Of a stretch of 64,000 nucleotides of DNA, positions 11,701-21,800 are shown piece after piece. Source of the DNA: Theristus sp. LFF4_11 (taxonomy: Eukaryota; Nematoda; Chromadorea; Monhysterida; Xyalidae); assembly GCA_030248135.1 (NCBI GenBank), contig JASANC010001083.1, positions 29,575 through 93,574 on the forward strand. Direction: 5' to 3'. The notes below the pieces were generated by a model. It was not told where the DNA came from and made no database searches. It worked only from the letters and a program-made list of their open reading frames with translations. A program made the position numbers and the translations under genes. Each line of letters begins with the position of its first letter. Position 1 is the stretch's first letter.

Positions 11701-13909
11701 CGTGCCCCAACACGTCGCGATGAATGCCGGACGTCAGGAACAGCGCATAAACGCGATTCGTGTCTGGTTGGCCGTGTGCGTCGCAGCAATGTCGCAACAG
11801 TTTGGTGTACTGTTCATGTAACACCGGCTTGTAGAAGCGCTCTGGGAGATAGCGACTGTGTAGACCTGCGAATATGGTTTGAATGGGTTTTTTTTTGACC
11901 GTTCGTTTGTTAATTCCAACCTGTGTCGCTCAGACAAGGCGCAGTTTAGAAAAAACACCGAAACTAAACAGTCTGAGAAGAGTAATTCGAAGCTCTTGTT
12001 ATCTCGCGACTTGTTATGACATCTTTATTGGCGGCAATTTTCAGACTGAAGCACTCAGAGTTGCATTTGTTCGCATCGCAGCATAAACAATGACGACTGA
12101 AATTAATAGTGATTTTTTCAAAAAAAAATCAAGGCATATTGACAAGCGCCACAGCACGGTCATGTTTGACTGACTGTGTGCTTGTTTTTTTCCCGGCATT
12201 TGGCTGGGACCACCACTGTTCTGTCTGGTTGCTGGTCTCTGTTGATCCTTGTATCACAGTTTTTTTTGGACGACATTTGTGTCCCAGAACGTAAAACGCT
12301 GAGTAAAACTCAACTAAACCTTTCATCAATCAACTAACCGACCAGCAATCAGTCTTCAAATCTACTGATGGCAAATCAACACCAAACTCACCGTTTTTTA
12401 TCCGCTCACCTTGCAACATGAACACCCCGCCGCCAGCATTAGTACCGGCACCAGGGGCAGCAGACGTTTGCGCCGGAAAATATCGTCGGCTATTCATTTC
12501 GAAAACGTTGTTGTTGTTGCTCTGATTGCCGTAATCCGCGATGGTCTGCTGATGTGCGCTGTTCAGTGGCGGTGGAATGGCCGGCATGAAATGGTGATGA
12601 TGGTGTTGATGTGTTGTTGATGTTGAGAATGGCATCGATGTGTACGCCGTTGTTGTTGCTGGCATTGGGAGATAGGTCATCGGTTGGGCGGAGGTTTGTT
12701 GCGCGTAATGGCGACCTGTGCAGAAACGGCGTGCTTTTTGAATTTTTCGAATTTGTATATCTCTCAACGGTTCTAGAAAAAATCAAGCTCATTGCGGGTG
12801 GGTGGACGGACGGTGATCGTCCCGTCAAGTGAACTCGACGGCGTTCTGTATGCTTTTCTGGGTTAGCTATGGCTAAAAAACCTCACCTATTGTTTGTTGT
12901 TGTTGGGATTTTTAGGCGATGTTTTCAGCCAGGGCTAACCCAGAGAAGCGTACCGAACGCCATTGAGTAGGGCGCCCATCGAGTTTTCTGTCATTAAGTG
13001 CCTATACACCCCTCGTCGGGGGCTCGATCCCCCGAGCGCACAGACTGCAGTCTAACGCACTACCACCAGGCCACGAGGGTGACAATATAACGATATAATG
13101 ATAAACGCCGCACTTGCTTCCAGAGGAAGACGCCTCGCAGCGAGATACCCGGTCAGGACACATTAAAAGAAGCCAACCGTTTAACGCCACTAAACAACCA
13201 GAAAATGCCGCTTATATGACTGAAAGGACTGTTCGAATCCCGTTCCGATGATTATAGGGTGACCGTGTGACTGGGATTGGCTGGCAATTGACGTGGGAAA
13301 TAAAACCGGTTCTATCGGGAAGAAGACGGTTTCATTTCCGGTTTTTTACTTGCACAAATAAATAACCAATTTTTTTTTACCTGAACACTGTTTAGCAAAA
13401 TTCAAAAAAAACTGTGTCAAACTCAAATTGAACTTTACTCCACTTGAAAACATAAATTTTAGCCGTATTTCTGATTCGTTCCGAAAAGCAAGATTTGGAA
13501 ACTGTATTGTGGGAAAAATTGAAAAAAAGGTTTTAAAACGGAAATAAAACCGGTTTTTCTTGGCAAGGCAATAAACACCGGTTTTTTACCACCCCACACT
13601 GTGGACCCAAATATAACCGTGATCACACTCACACAAAAAAAGGCGAAAAAAAACAACAAAAACCGAATAGAAACGTGGCGTGTAAGTGAATTGTGATGAA
13701 ACCGGAACGCACGTACCACCAGCAGCGGTCTGTCGGCCATTCGTGGTCAAGTCGATTTTGGCGCTGTTCAACATTGCGTCCAGCATCGCCTCCGGATTCA
13801 GCGTTTTCGGCCCGGAGCGCATCCGCTCCAGCTGCTGCTTCTGTCGCTGGTAATCGGGCGGCTTCTTGTGCTGGCGCCCTGCTGATGCTGCATCGGCCGA
13901 CGACGCCAT
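8750..13909 (-). CDS. SYNRG: Synergin gamma-like AP-1/clathrin adaptor accessory protein
   Basis: Eight exons, 632 residues: 13909-13717, 12715-12410, 11865-11615, 11264-10847, 10535-10411, 10116-9903, 9282-9188 and 9046-8750 (stop TGA). Residues 167-250 form an EH domain (LTSGIHRDVLGHVWTLVNRT, then IPEFYAALTLIALVQ). A gamma-ear/EH-partner type motif EFGDF sits at 345-349, and a DKYAAMKE motif near 406 resembles the DKY motifs of vertebrate synergin. The C-terminal part matches the conserved synergin tail: SSSVVCNELF, RAIAETYRVVCRVRISLK, DNWQQLIGY, then CGVC (577-580) and CYHSQCANLWL (606-616), a likely zinc-binding pair, ending LPGLL. Synergin gamma binds AP-1 gamma-adaptin at the TGN and endosomes; the role here is by homology. 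The protein is about half the vertebrate length, with far fewer acidic DDF repeats. A Gln/His/Asn-rich linker is encoded by exon 2. The last intron is stop-free and 141 bp, so an unspliced form would also be readable. Confidence 0.92.
9652..9724. repeat. Hairpin element AGCGGCATTC/GAATGCCGCT
   Basis: Ten-base perfect inverted ends with a second inner pair (GTGACGC and GCGTCAC) form a 73-bp foldback in a synergin-gene intron. Too short to assign to a transposon family. Confidence 0.55.
12839..13090 (-). mobile_element. tRNA-Cys-like SINE with foldback tail
   Basis: On the minus strand, 13080-13010 folds like a tRNA. A 7-bp acceptor stem CCCTCGT/ACGAGGG is perfect, the anticodon-type loop GACTGCAGTC resembles tRNA-Cys (GCA), and a T-arm CGGGGGATCGAGCCCCCG contains the B-box. 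The A-box region is TGGCCTGGTGG. The D-stem is degenerate, so it is unlikely to be a working tRNA. A tail of about 110 nt (ATAGGCACTTAATGACAG ... GGGCGCCC) is shared with 1800-1930. Arms GGCGTTC...GGGTTAGC and GCTAACCC...GAACGCC (12839-12872, 12928-12962) fold back. It lies in synergin intron 1. Confidence 0.65.
13256..13600. repeat. Dispersed repeat, copy 1 (AAACCGGTTTT-rich)
   Basis: GAAATAAAACCGG ... CCGGTTTTTTAC ... AAACGGAAATAAAACC ... CTTGGCAA ... ACCGGTTTTTTACC is matched in order by 47985-48320. It is in synergin intron 1. No coding content. Confidence 0.5.
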
Positions 13910-13926
13910 TTTTTATCGTCTCTGAA
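13910..13926 (-). promoter_or_regulatory. Splice acceptor just upstream of synergin ATG (possible trans-splice site)
   Basis: On the minus strand a strong acceptor (cttttttcag) ends at 13922, leaving a 12-nt leader (13921-13910) before ATGGCG. A first exon this short is typical of spliced-leader addition, but an upstream cis exon is not excluded. No spliced-leader RNA gene was seen in the window. Confidence 0.45.
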
Positions 13927-14121
13927 AAAAGACAAAAGTGGGATAAAGTCAATAATCGTGCCTTCGCCTTCTTCGTCTTTGCATTTCTGAATTGGGCGAC
14001 ATTCAGCGCAGCGGCCGCCTACTTTTGCCTTTGGCGTCTTTGGCAACAAAGAGGAACCAAAGTGTGAGGAACGGATTTTACGGAACGAATATTTGCAGAG
14101 CGTGAATTACAGAGTCCGGTA

Positions 14122-14640
14122 CAGTAGCGAAAGCGGGACCTCGGGTGAGGGGGGGGGGTGTTTGCCTAATTTTAGAGGGGGGGGTCAGGTGCCTTCTCGG
14201 TGAGGGGGGGGGTGCACGGGCAGCAAATTTTCCTGAGGGGGGGGTGCACTGGCAGAAAAATTTCGTGAGGGGGGGGTGCACGGGATCGCACGGGTAATAC
14301 CAAATTTTTGCCTTAGAAAAACACAGAAATTCTTGTAAAATACAGAATATTTTGTGCAAACAAGCTGCTTGTTTGGTCAGAAACAACAAAATCTATGCAG
14401 GGACAGACACAAACGTCAAGAAAAATGCAAAAATTACGGTATTTTTGGAAAAAATTGAGATGAGATTGACCACCGTGAGGGGGGGTGCGATCCCGTGTTT
14501 TCTCGCGGAGGGGGGGTGGGGGGAGTCTAGTACCCGTGTCGAGGTAAAGGGGGGGGAGGGGGGGTACACGGGTATCTGCCCGTGCACGGGCAGGATTTTC
14601 GGCTGAGGGGGGGTGGACCCCCCCCGCACTTTCGCTACTG
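14122..14640. mobile_element. hAT-type MITE 1 with 8-bp target duplication and G-run repeats
   Basis: The terminal inverted repeats CAGTAGCGAAAGCGGG and CCGCACTTTCGCTACTG are flanked by identical 8-bp sequences GTCCGGTA (14114-14121 and 14641-14648), the size hAT elements make. Inside are repeated units GAGGGGGGGTGCACGGG with G-runs of 7-11. No transposase. It lies about 200 bp upstream of the synergin ATG. Confidence 0.85.
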
Positions 14641-14752
14641 GTCCGGTAGCAGAAAAGCGTGGAATCGGAAAATTGAAAAATAATTTGTCAGTTTTTCTGC
14701 GTTCATTTCATTGCAAAAGTTTTTGATGTGTTGGGAGTGGAATAACTTTGAG

Positions 14753-15152
14753 CAGTAGCGAAAGCGGGACCTCGGGTGAGGGGGGGTGTTTGCCTAATTT
14801 TAGAGGGGGGGTCAGGTGCCTTCTCGGTGAGGGGGGGGTGCACGGGCAGCAAATTTTCCTGAGGGGGGGGGGGTGCACTGGCAGAAAAATTTTGTGAGGG
14901 GGGGTGCACGGGATCGCACGGGTAATACCAAATTTTTGCCAAAAAAAAAAAAATTTAAAAAAAAAATATTTTGAAGAAGGGAAAAAAAAAAAAGGGGGAA
15001 AAAAGAAAAAAAAAAAAAATTTGGAAAAAAGAGGGGGGGGGGGGGGTTGGGGGGGGGGGGGGGGGGGGGAGGAGAGGGTGGGGGGGTGGGGGGGCTGAGG
15101 GGGTCTAGGGGGGGGTGGACCCCCCCCCACCCCCCCCGCACTTTCGCTACTG
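14753..15152. mobile_element. hAT-type MITE 2 with 8-bp target duplication and G-run repeats
   Basis: Same termini as MITE 1, with a perfect 8-bp duplication ACTTTGAG (14745-14752 and 15153-15160). The left half is nearly identical to MITE 1. The right half has degenerated into long A- and G-homopolymers (14940-15130), so replication slippage or assembly error is possible there. Confidence 0.85.
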
Positions 15153-15160
15153 ACTTTGAG

Positions 15161-15874
15161 CATAAGATTTACATCATGAATCAATCAACTACAGCTACAG
15201 CTAAGTTTCAGACAGGTCTCATCATTATAACGTTATGATCATGGTTGTGATATTTGTTATTAAGCTGTTATGATCGTGTCGTGTTACATTTGTTTGTAAA
15301 CTGCATTATCTTTTCATCGTAATCAACCCAATCAAAATCAAAATTAAGTTAGTACCAATTGTTTCTTTTTATTTTTATTGATATTTTCACTAACGGCCAC
15401 GTTTCGAAAACCAAACGGTCAAAAGCGACAAAGAAATGAATGTTGACAAAAGTAGCGCTACTGGGGCTCGAAACGCAGTGATGCAAATTATTCGTTTTTG
15501 TACAGGTCAATTCTTGTAAAGTTAATTTATTGGAAACAGTTTTTGATAAAGGAGTTCCCGATTCCAACCCCAGAAGTTCAATTGAGCACCATAGTGGAAA
15601 ACAACAGAACAATGAAACCGCTAAAAGCAATGTACAGTCTCTCTCTGCACCAGAACAGAATGAAATTGGAAATAATTTACAAACTGGAAAAAAAATTCGC
15701 AAGTGTATCACAAGAAATCTGCCATCGTTTTTTATCGGACGGTATGTTGGCCTTTGTCAATGTTCAAAACCACAAAAAAAACAAACAACTCCGTTACACA
15801 AACGAAACTAAACAGAACCGGCACATTTATGGACAATAACAACAGAACACAGTCAAAATCAGTCAAAATCATAG
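15161..15874. other. 3' flank of the PEBP-like gene
   Basis: Between the second hAT MITE and the PEBP stop at 15875. It holds candidate minus-strand polyadenylation signals (15526-15531 and 15366-15380). No convincing exon was seen on either strand. Confidence 0.4.
15526..15531 (-). terminator. Candidate AATAAA polyadenylation signal for the PEBP-like gene
   Basis: A canonical AATAAA on the minus strand lies about 345 bp after the stop at 15875. Further copies lie in the T/A-rich run near 15366-15380. No cleavage-site evidence can be read from sequence alone. Confidence 0.4.
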
Positions 15875-18800
15875 CTACCGATGCGGCTCTTCAAATTCGT
15901 CGAACAATCTACTGTGAGTCCTGCGGATGACGAGCAACAGTTGACAAGTGGTTACAAGAATCGCCAGCAAGTGCGATATTGAGCCGGCCGCCGGCGTGGC
16001 GTGTCCGGACTGCGCCGAGTAGCGCGCGATCGGTGTGCAGTCCGTCTCAAACGGCCGATTCAATTGCGCGCAAACGATCCCCTCCGGGCGGACGCCCGCT
16101 TCGACGCTGATGAACGCCGTGAAGTCGTCCGGCTCTACTAGCATCCAGTTGACCGACTTCAATTTCAGTGCGTGCCGCGCCATCAGCTCGCGAACGTTGA
16201 AGAAGCACCTGTGGAATTTTGATCAGTGGTCAATCTTGCGGAACACTCAACTGTCCATACGTCCGTTATTCATGCCTTCACCAAACTACCAGAGTCGGTT
16301 AGGTTCGGGGTACCGATGAGAGGTGAGTAGGAGTACCGATAGCTTCGGGGAGCTTGAGCTACCAAAACGAACCAAATTGTTGCCACTGGCATTTCGATGG
16401 CGGCAACTACACAGCTATCTTCCGGTGGTCATTGGGAACTGATTTCACATGACTCACAAAATCAAGCATCGAAATACAAATTCACGCCACTCAAGTGTAC
16501 AACCAATCGACTCAATAAAGATAAAAACCAAAAAAGCCAAACCTCCCAGCCAGCGAGCTCGGACAATCGACGGGCGCAAAGAGCGTCGGGCTGAACTGAT
16601 TGATTGGTCCGTTCTGAGCGAACAGCAAAAAGACGAGTCTCCTTGGCGGCGAATGATAGTGAAAGTCGGTTGGATGAATGTAGTCGTAGAGTTGACTGCC
16701 CGCCAGACCGCCGACGAATCGATCCGCTAATGCAGCGGCCGGAACGTTGACGTTCAACCACTGGAGCAGCGGATGGGTGGCGTTGCCGTGCGCGGCCGAG
16801 GCGTCCACCATAGCCAGGGTGTACAGGACGTGGTCCATTAGAACTGAAAATGGAGTTGGTAACAGCACTTTTGTCGTGTTTTGCGGCAGTTATCAAAATT
16901 TTGTAAACGTTTTACATTCATCATTTCAAAATTTTATATTCATCCACGACACGTTTCCCTCATCCGACTAACCGACATAATCTCGGTTCCTCCTGCGACT
17001 CATGTCGTAACCAAGTGCCGAGTTGTCCAACTGTGCCACGGTCACTTCCGGCGAGACCCGGGTGACAGACGCCGGTAATGAATTGTCACCGATTGGATCC
17101 AACGTGACGCTGGCCTGTCTGAAACGGAAAAGTGATAAAACGTGGTTGTTATGCTAAACAACTTTTTAAACCCCGGTTTTGTCAATTGTAGCTCGGTACC
17201 GTTTATTACCTTTGTTTTAAATTTTTTTGCTGTTTGAACACAATTACTTGAAATAAATACGGGAATTCCAGACCAACCAATACTGGATGCAAAACATTGC
17301 CAGCGTGCTGATTGGTTGCTGCATAATTAGAGTTTCAATACATGCAACCAATCAAGTGATTTTATGCAATATAGTATCTATTCATGATCTACAGTTGTAA
17401 CATAAATTTTACAAAGTTCCACGCTTTTCTCCCTCTCCTCAAATAGTACCACCAAACATCAAAATTGCCATCCATATACACCCACCCGAAAATATAAAAA
17501 CTACTCACTTGTAGTGAATCAGCTCGCAGCACAACGCGAACGTGATTGGCGGCGGTTTATAAGTGACGCTCATCCACGCGTCAATAGACGCAAACGAGTG
17601 CTCTGGTATGAACGACAGTTGGACGGGCGAGTGTGCGTGAGCATGCAGACCTGCAATGGTTTTTGGAAGGGATATTGTGGGAAATTGGTAGACTTATGCA
17701 ATGACAAAATGGGGCTACTGAAACAGGCTACTCATGTGTTACAGCGTGATAAACGAGCACAACCACACTGAGGAAATGGGCTATTAACACGGCTACTCAG
17801 AATCACGTGTAACTGTCTTATAACATAACGTAACGGCTAGTTTATCATGAGCGTAACACCGTGACTCTCAGTAGCCGTTTTAGTAGCCCCGTTTTCTTAG
17901 TGTGGCGTCTTGCTTTAAAAATTACAGTGTCTGGAGGAGAATCAAAAGAAATTCATGATTTTATGCCTCTGATAAAATGCATTTTTCTGAAAAGAAGCAT
18001 GCTTTACGAGGGAAACACGTACGTTCTTTCAGCAGTGACGGACAATTATCGACGCGATTCAATAGACGTTGCTTGTCGATGGCGTACGCGTCCGTGACAA
18101 CGTTGGCCCAATTTAGGCCGACTAGACCTAAAAAATGGGCCGGATAACCGGATTGAGTAAATTGTGAATGGCAGGATTTCTAGAAATTTAACTAAATGCG
18201 GTGGAGAAATAACGGTGGTTTCGCTGCTGAATGACTTTTTGCGGATGACTGAGTCTTTCTTAAAACCGCTTTGTCACAAAGAAACACACACACACATACT
18301 CTGACAGAGGGCTCTGCAATAATTGCGTTGTGCCTGTGTGTTTGATTAAGACAGTGTAACATAACTTAACATAACATAAATTAAGACAGTGTTATAATAA
18401 TGATGTGTACGGCAATGAGTGAGGTTTTCCATTAAACCAAGCCACACGCTCTCAAAATTCTCATTCTACAACGAAGTCCGACATAAAACGATAAAAAACC
18501 AACTTTGTGTGAACTGGTTCATCAGCATGAACACCTGAACGTTGAACAGTTCGCCACCGCTATTGGCCTCTTGCCATTTCAGTCGGTCAAGTCGACCGTT
18601 TGGCTGCTCGAAGACGACCAGCACCAATGGGCTTGGATCGCGACGAAAGTTTAGCGGACCCACATAGGGACGAACGACCTGAAGAGAGACTTGAACTTGA
18701 AATTCAGAAGAACGTTGAAGAAACTTTGAGGGTGAAACTTTGATGCAGCGGTAACACTGTTCTGGAACTCATTAGTTCAATATTTAGCGGCACGTTATAC

Positions 18801-21800
18801 ATCACATCGTAAAAATAAAAGGCACAGGTTTACTGGCCAAAATTTGAAAAAAAAATCACAAAAAAGCAAAAAAAACCTGAGTTTCGGCCGGAAAATTATA
18901 CGCGAGATAGTTCAGTTGGCCGAGTCCGACATCGACGATAACGATCGTGTACATTTCGGCGGGCGATTTCAGGATCAGCCCGTCCCAAGTGATTGTTGGC
19001 TCGTCTCGCAGATGCCACGGCTCAACGCTGTTCATATTCGGTGAGGCGTAGATCGTTTTCGGCTGAGCGGACACGAACTCGTGGTCGCAGCCGATGAACG
19101 CACCTGGAAAGGATGAAATGGTGCTTTTTTGTTGTTCACAAGTGAACGTGCAACGTTGCTTTCAGGTTTTGCAGTTGTTTTTTTTGTTCGGTTTCAGGTT
19201 GTTTGATTTGGTTGTTTGCTGGTTTCTTGCTGTTTGCACGCTCCATGCGCAAAAGCTCGCTGTTTGCAGTTTCCCCAGATAGACGCAGACCGCGGTGCTC
19301 CTAGCTCGTCAGTGCGACGGACATCAAAGGGCATCCGTACTTTTTTCAAAACCCCTTCACCTTCACTTCACATTTTTCACCCCTCCTCTTTATTTTCAAC
19401 TGAGTTAAAAAACAACAACCTTCATGACATGCATACTCTTCAGATTAAAAACCAACATCATTCAAACGACTTTATTTTTTTCAAACTTCCATTGTTATTG
19501 CCAATTACGATTGAGTGATCACCCACAAAGTCACGTCCAACATTGGAATGATATAATTTCACCGAAGTCAAGAGCGCAAAATAACATGCGCAATGTCAGG
19601 TTCAACCGCTAAAATACGAATTTTCATCTGTCATTTCAATGGTCATCACACTTATCAAAACGTGCACTGTTCAAACATACACATGCACACAATGCATGTG
19701 ACACACACACTGTTTCTGAATGGAAAAAGCCTCAGCTTCCCATTTCGGTGACATGTTATGCGAATTTTCAAGAGAGATGAGGAGGTGTGCAGTGCTTCGA
19801 TATTCGACGTGAAAATTTAAACTATTGCGGATGATAGGATCCGGCCTGTCAAACGCAGAGATTTTCAGCTATTAACACTGACAGTATTCACCACGTTGCT
19901 CTGTTTATGATGCGCGGATACACACACTCACATTTTGTTCAAATAGCAAATGTGTCCAGATCAGTGTTCTGTGTGTTTTAAAATAAAATCCAAATATGGA
20001 TTTAGATGTCCGAAATGGACGCAGTAAAGGTGGATGGATCCACGCTCTAATTCCATATACCCTTATATTCCTAACCCTCTTCTCGCGGAAAATGATCCGT
20101 CGTGAACACTTGTGAAACGCGAAAGCATGTAATATTTTATTAATGAAATAGCAACAATAACCAATAAATACATAGTTTTAATGCCAGCCAGAGCGTGTTC
20201 GTCAAAATTTTCAAACCGTGGTGAACATTGATACAACGGTGATAGAAGACTTCACTCCCTTTGTTGTTGAGCTTTTTAAAAGCACTTAGAAGGACCGTTC
20301 AAATCGAAATAGAACGCACTACACATGGCAAAAATGTGTGTTGCCCATTTAAAACTAACGGAACACCAGCAACAAGTTCTTTGTGTTGATTCTGATGTGA
20401 TACATTTCAAGGGACGATGTTAAAAATCTACAAAAATCATCACTTGGGCAAGAGGGACGTAAATATTTGTTGCAAATTTGTTGACTGACTGATTGATTGA
20501 TTGATTAACCACAACAACGAAAAAAGACAGCTGCATGAGCAGCAAATCTTTTTTATCACTAACACAATGACAAAGTAATGTGCAATGTACGTTTCTTGAT
20601 CCCATCTCTTGCCAAGGCCACACACACGGTCTTAAGACCACCCCGGGACACCACACACACGGTCATTTGCGGTGAACATTTCAGTGTGTGTGTGCGTAAA
20701 ACGCGTAAATCCGATTAACCACCATCGTTATAAAATAAGATGAGAGCAACAAATTAGTTACGTGGATTTGCATATCATTACGGCCCGAATCGCACGAAAA
20801 ACAACCGAAATCAAACACACATAATCTTTTCAAATCACACCTGGCAATAAATCAGGCTACTGGCGCCAAACATAATACCATAAAATTCTTTCGTGCAACT
20901 CTTTCGGGTGGTGTAGTACGGGACACTTGTTCGCACTTGGTTTCGGTTTCGGTTTATGTGGTCCAACCTTGAACAAATGATTGTGGGCATAAATTAAGTG
21001 GAAGGTTTTTCTTTCCTTCATGAATTTTCTGTCAAACCATTCATTCATCTCGCACAAAGCCCCGGATCATTACTATAGCTTCAGCTGGCCCACCCACAAA
21101 TCAGTCAGCAACTTGCTGCGCAAGTATCGTTTATAGATATCAGTGTCATGTTCATATACATAATTACACTCACCCATAATCGTTTTTAATCTCATGTCAT
21201 TATTTATCCATAGCCAATTTGTCAAGGATGCTTTAGGTTCATCCATCCCCGCAAAAAAATCATCTCTGCTCAATGCCAGCTTGCTTTCGTGCATTCGATT
21301 TGGCAACGTGTTGCGTTCTCATCTGCTAATCTTAATGTATTCATGAACAAAACCGGCACGAACGAAACAATAAACAAACAGATCCGAATGGACTAATTTG
21401 AAATTTGGTCATCTGGTGTCCTTATTTGTTACACAACTATTTATCACTCATGGTCACAAGAAAAAATGTAAAATTGCATGAATTTTTGTTTACACATGTC
21501 CCCAAAATGTCTGTTTGCCATGAACAAACACGAAATAAAATCATTTCACACAGTCTGACAAACGAAATCGAATTCGATTTTTTGTGTGTCAAATGGCAAA
21601 CTCATATTCTACTTTTGCCATTCCTCGCGTTTCACACAGCGACCATTGAACCGTTTTGTGTTCCGTCTCCGTGTGCAAAAATCAAAAGTAAATACAGACA
21701 ACAATAAAAGAAACTAATAATAAATGGGCAGAAAAAAGTTGAGAAGAAAATGCCACACCCCCACCAACTGAACTTACCAGGTGCCGAATGGAAAATCATT

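Noticed and set aside
13225..13250. tRNA T-arm-like GTTCGAATCCCG
   Set aside because: No acceptor, D or anticodon arms around it; not a tRNA gene.
13798..14049. Minus-strand frame upstream of the synergin start
   Set aside because: It overlaps the synergin first exon in another frame and is cut by the acceptor at 13922; no homologous feature.
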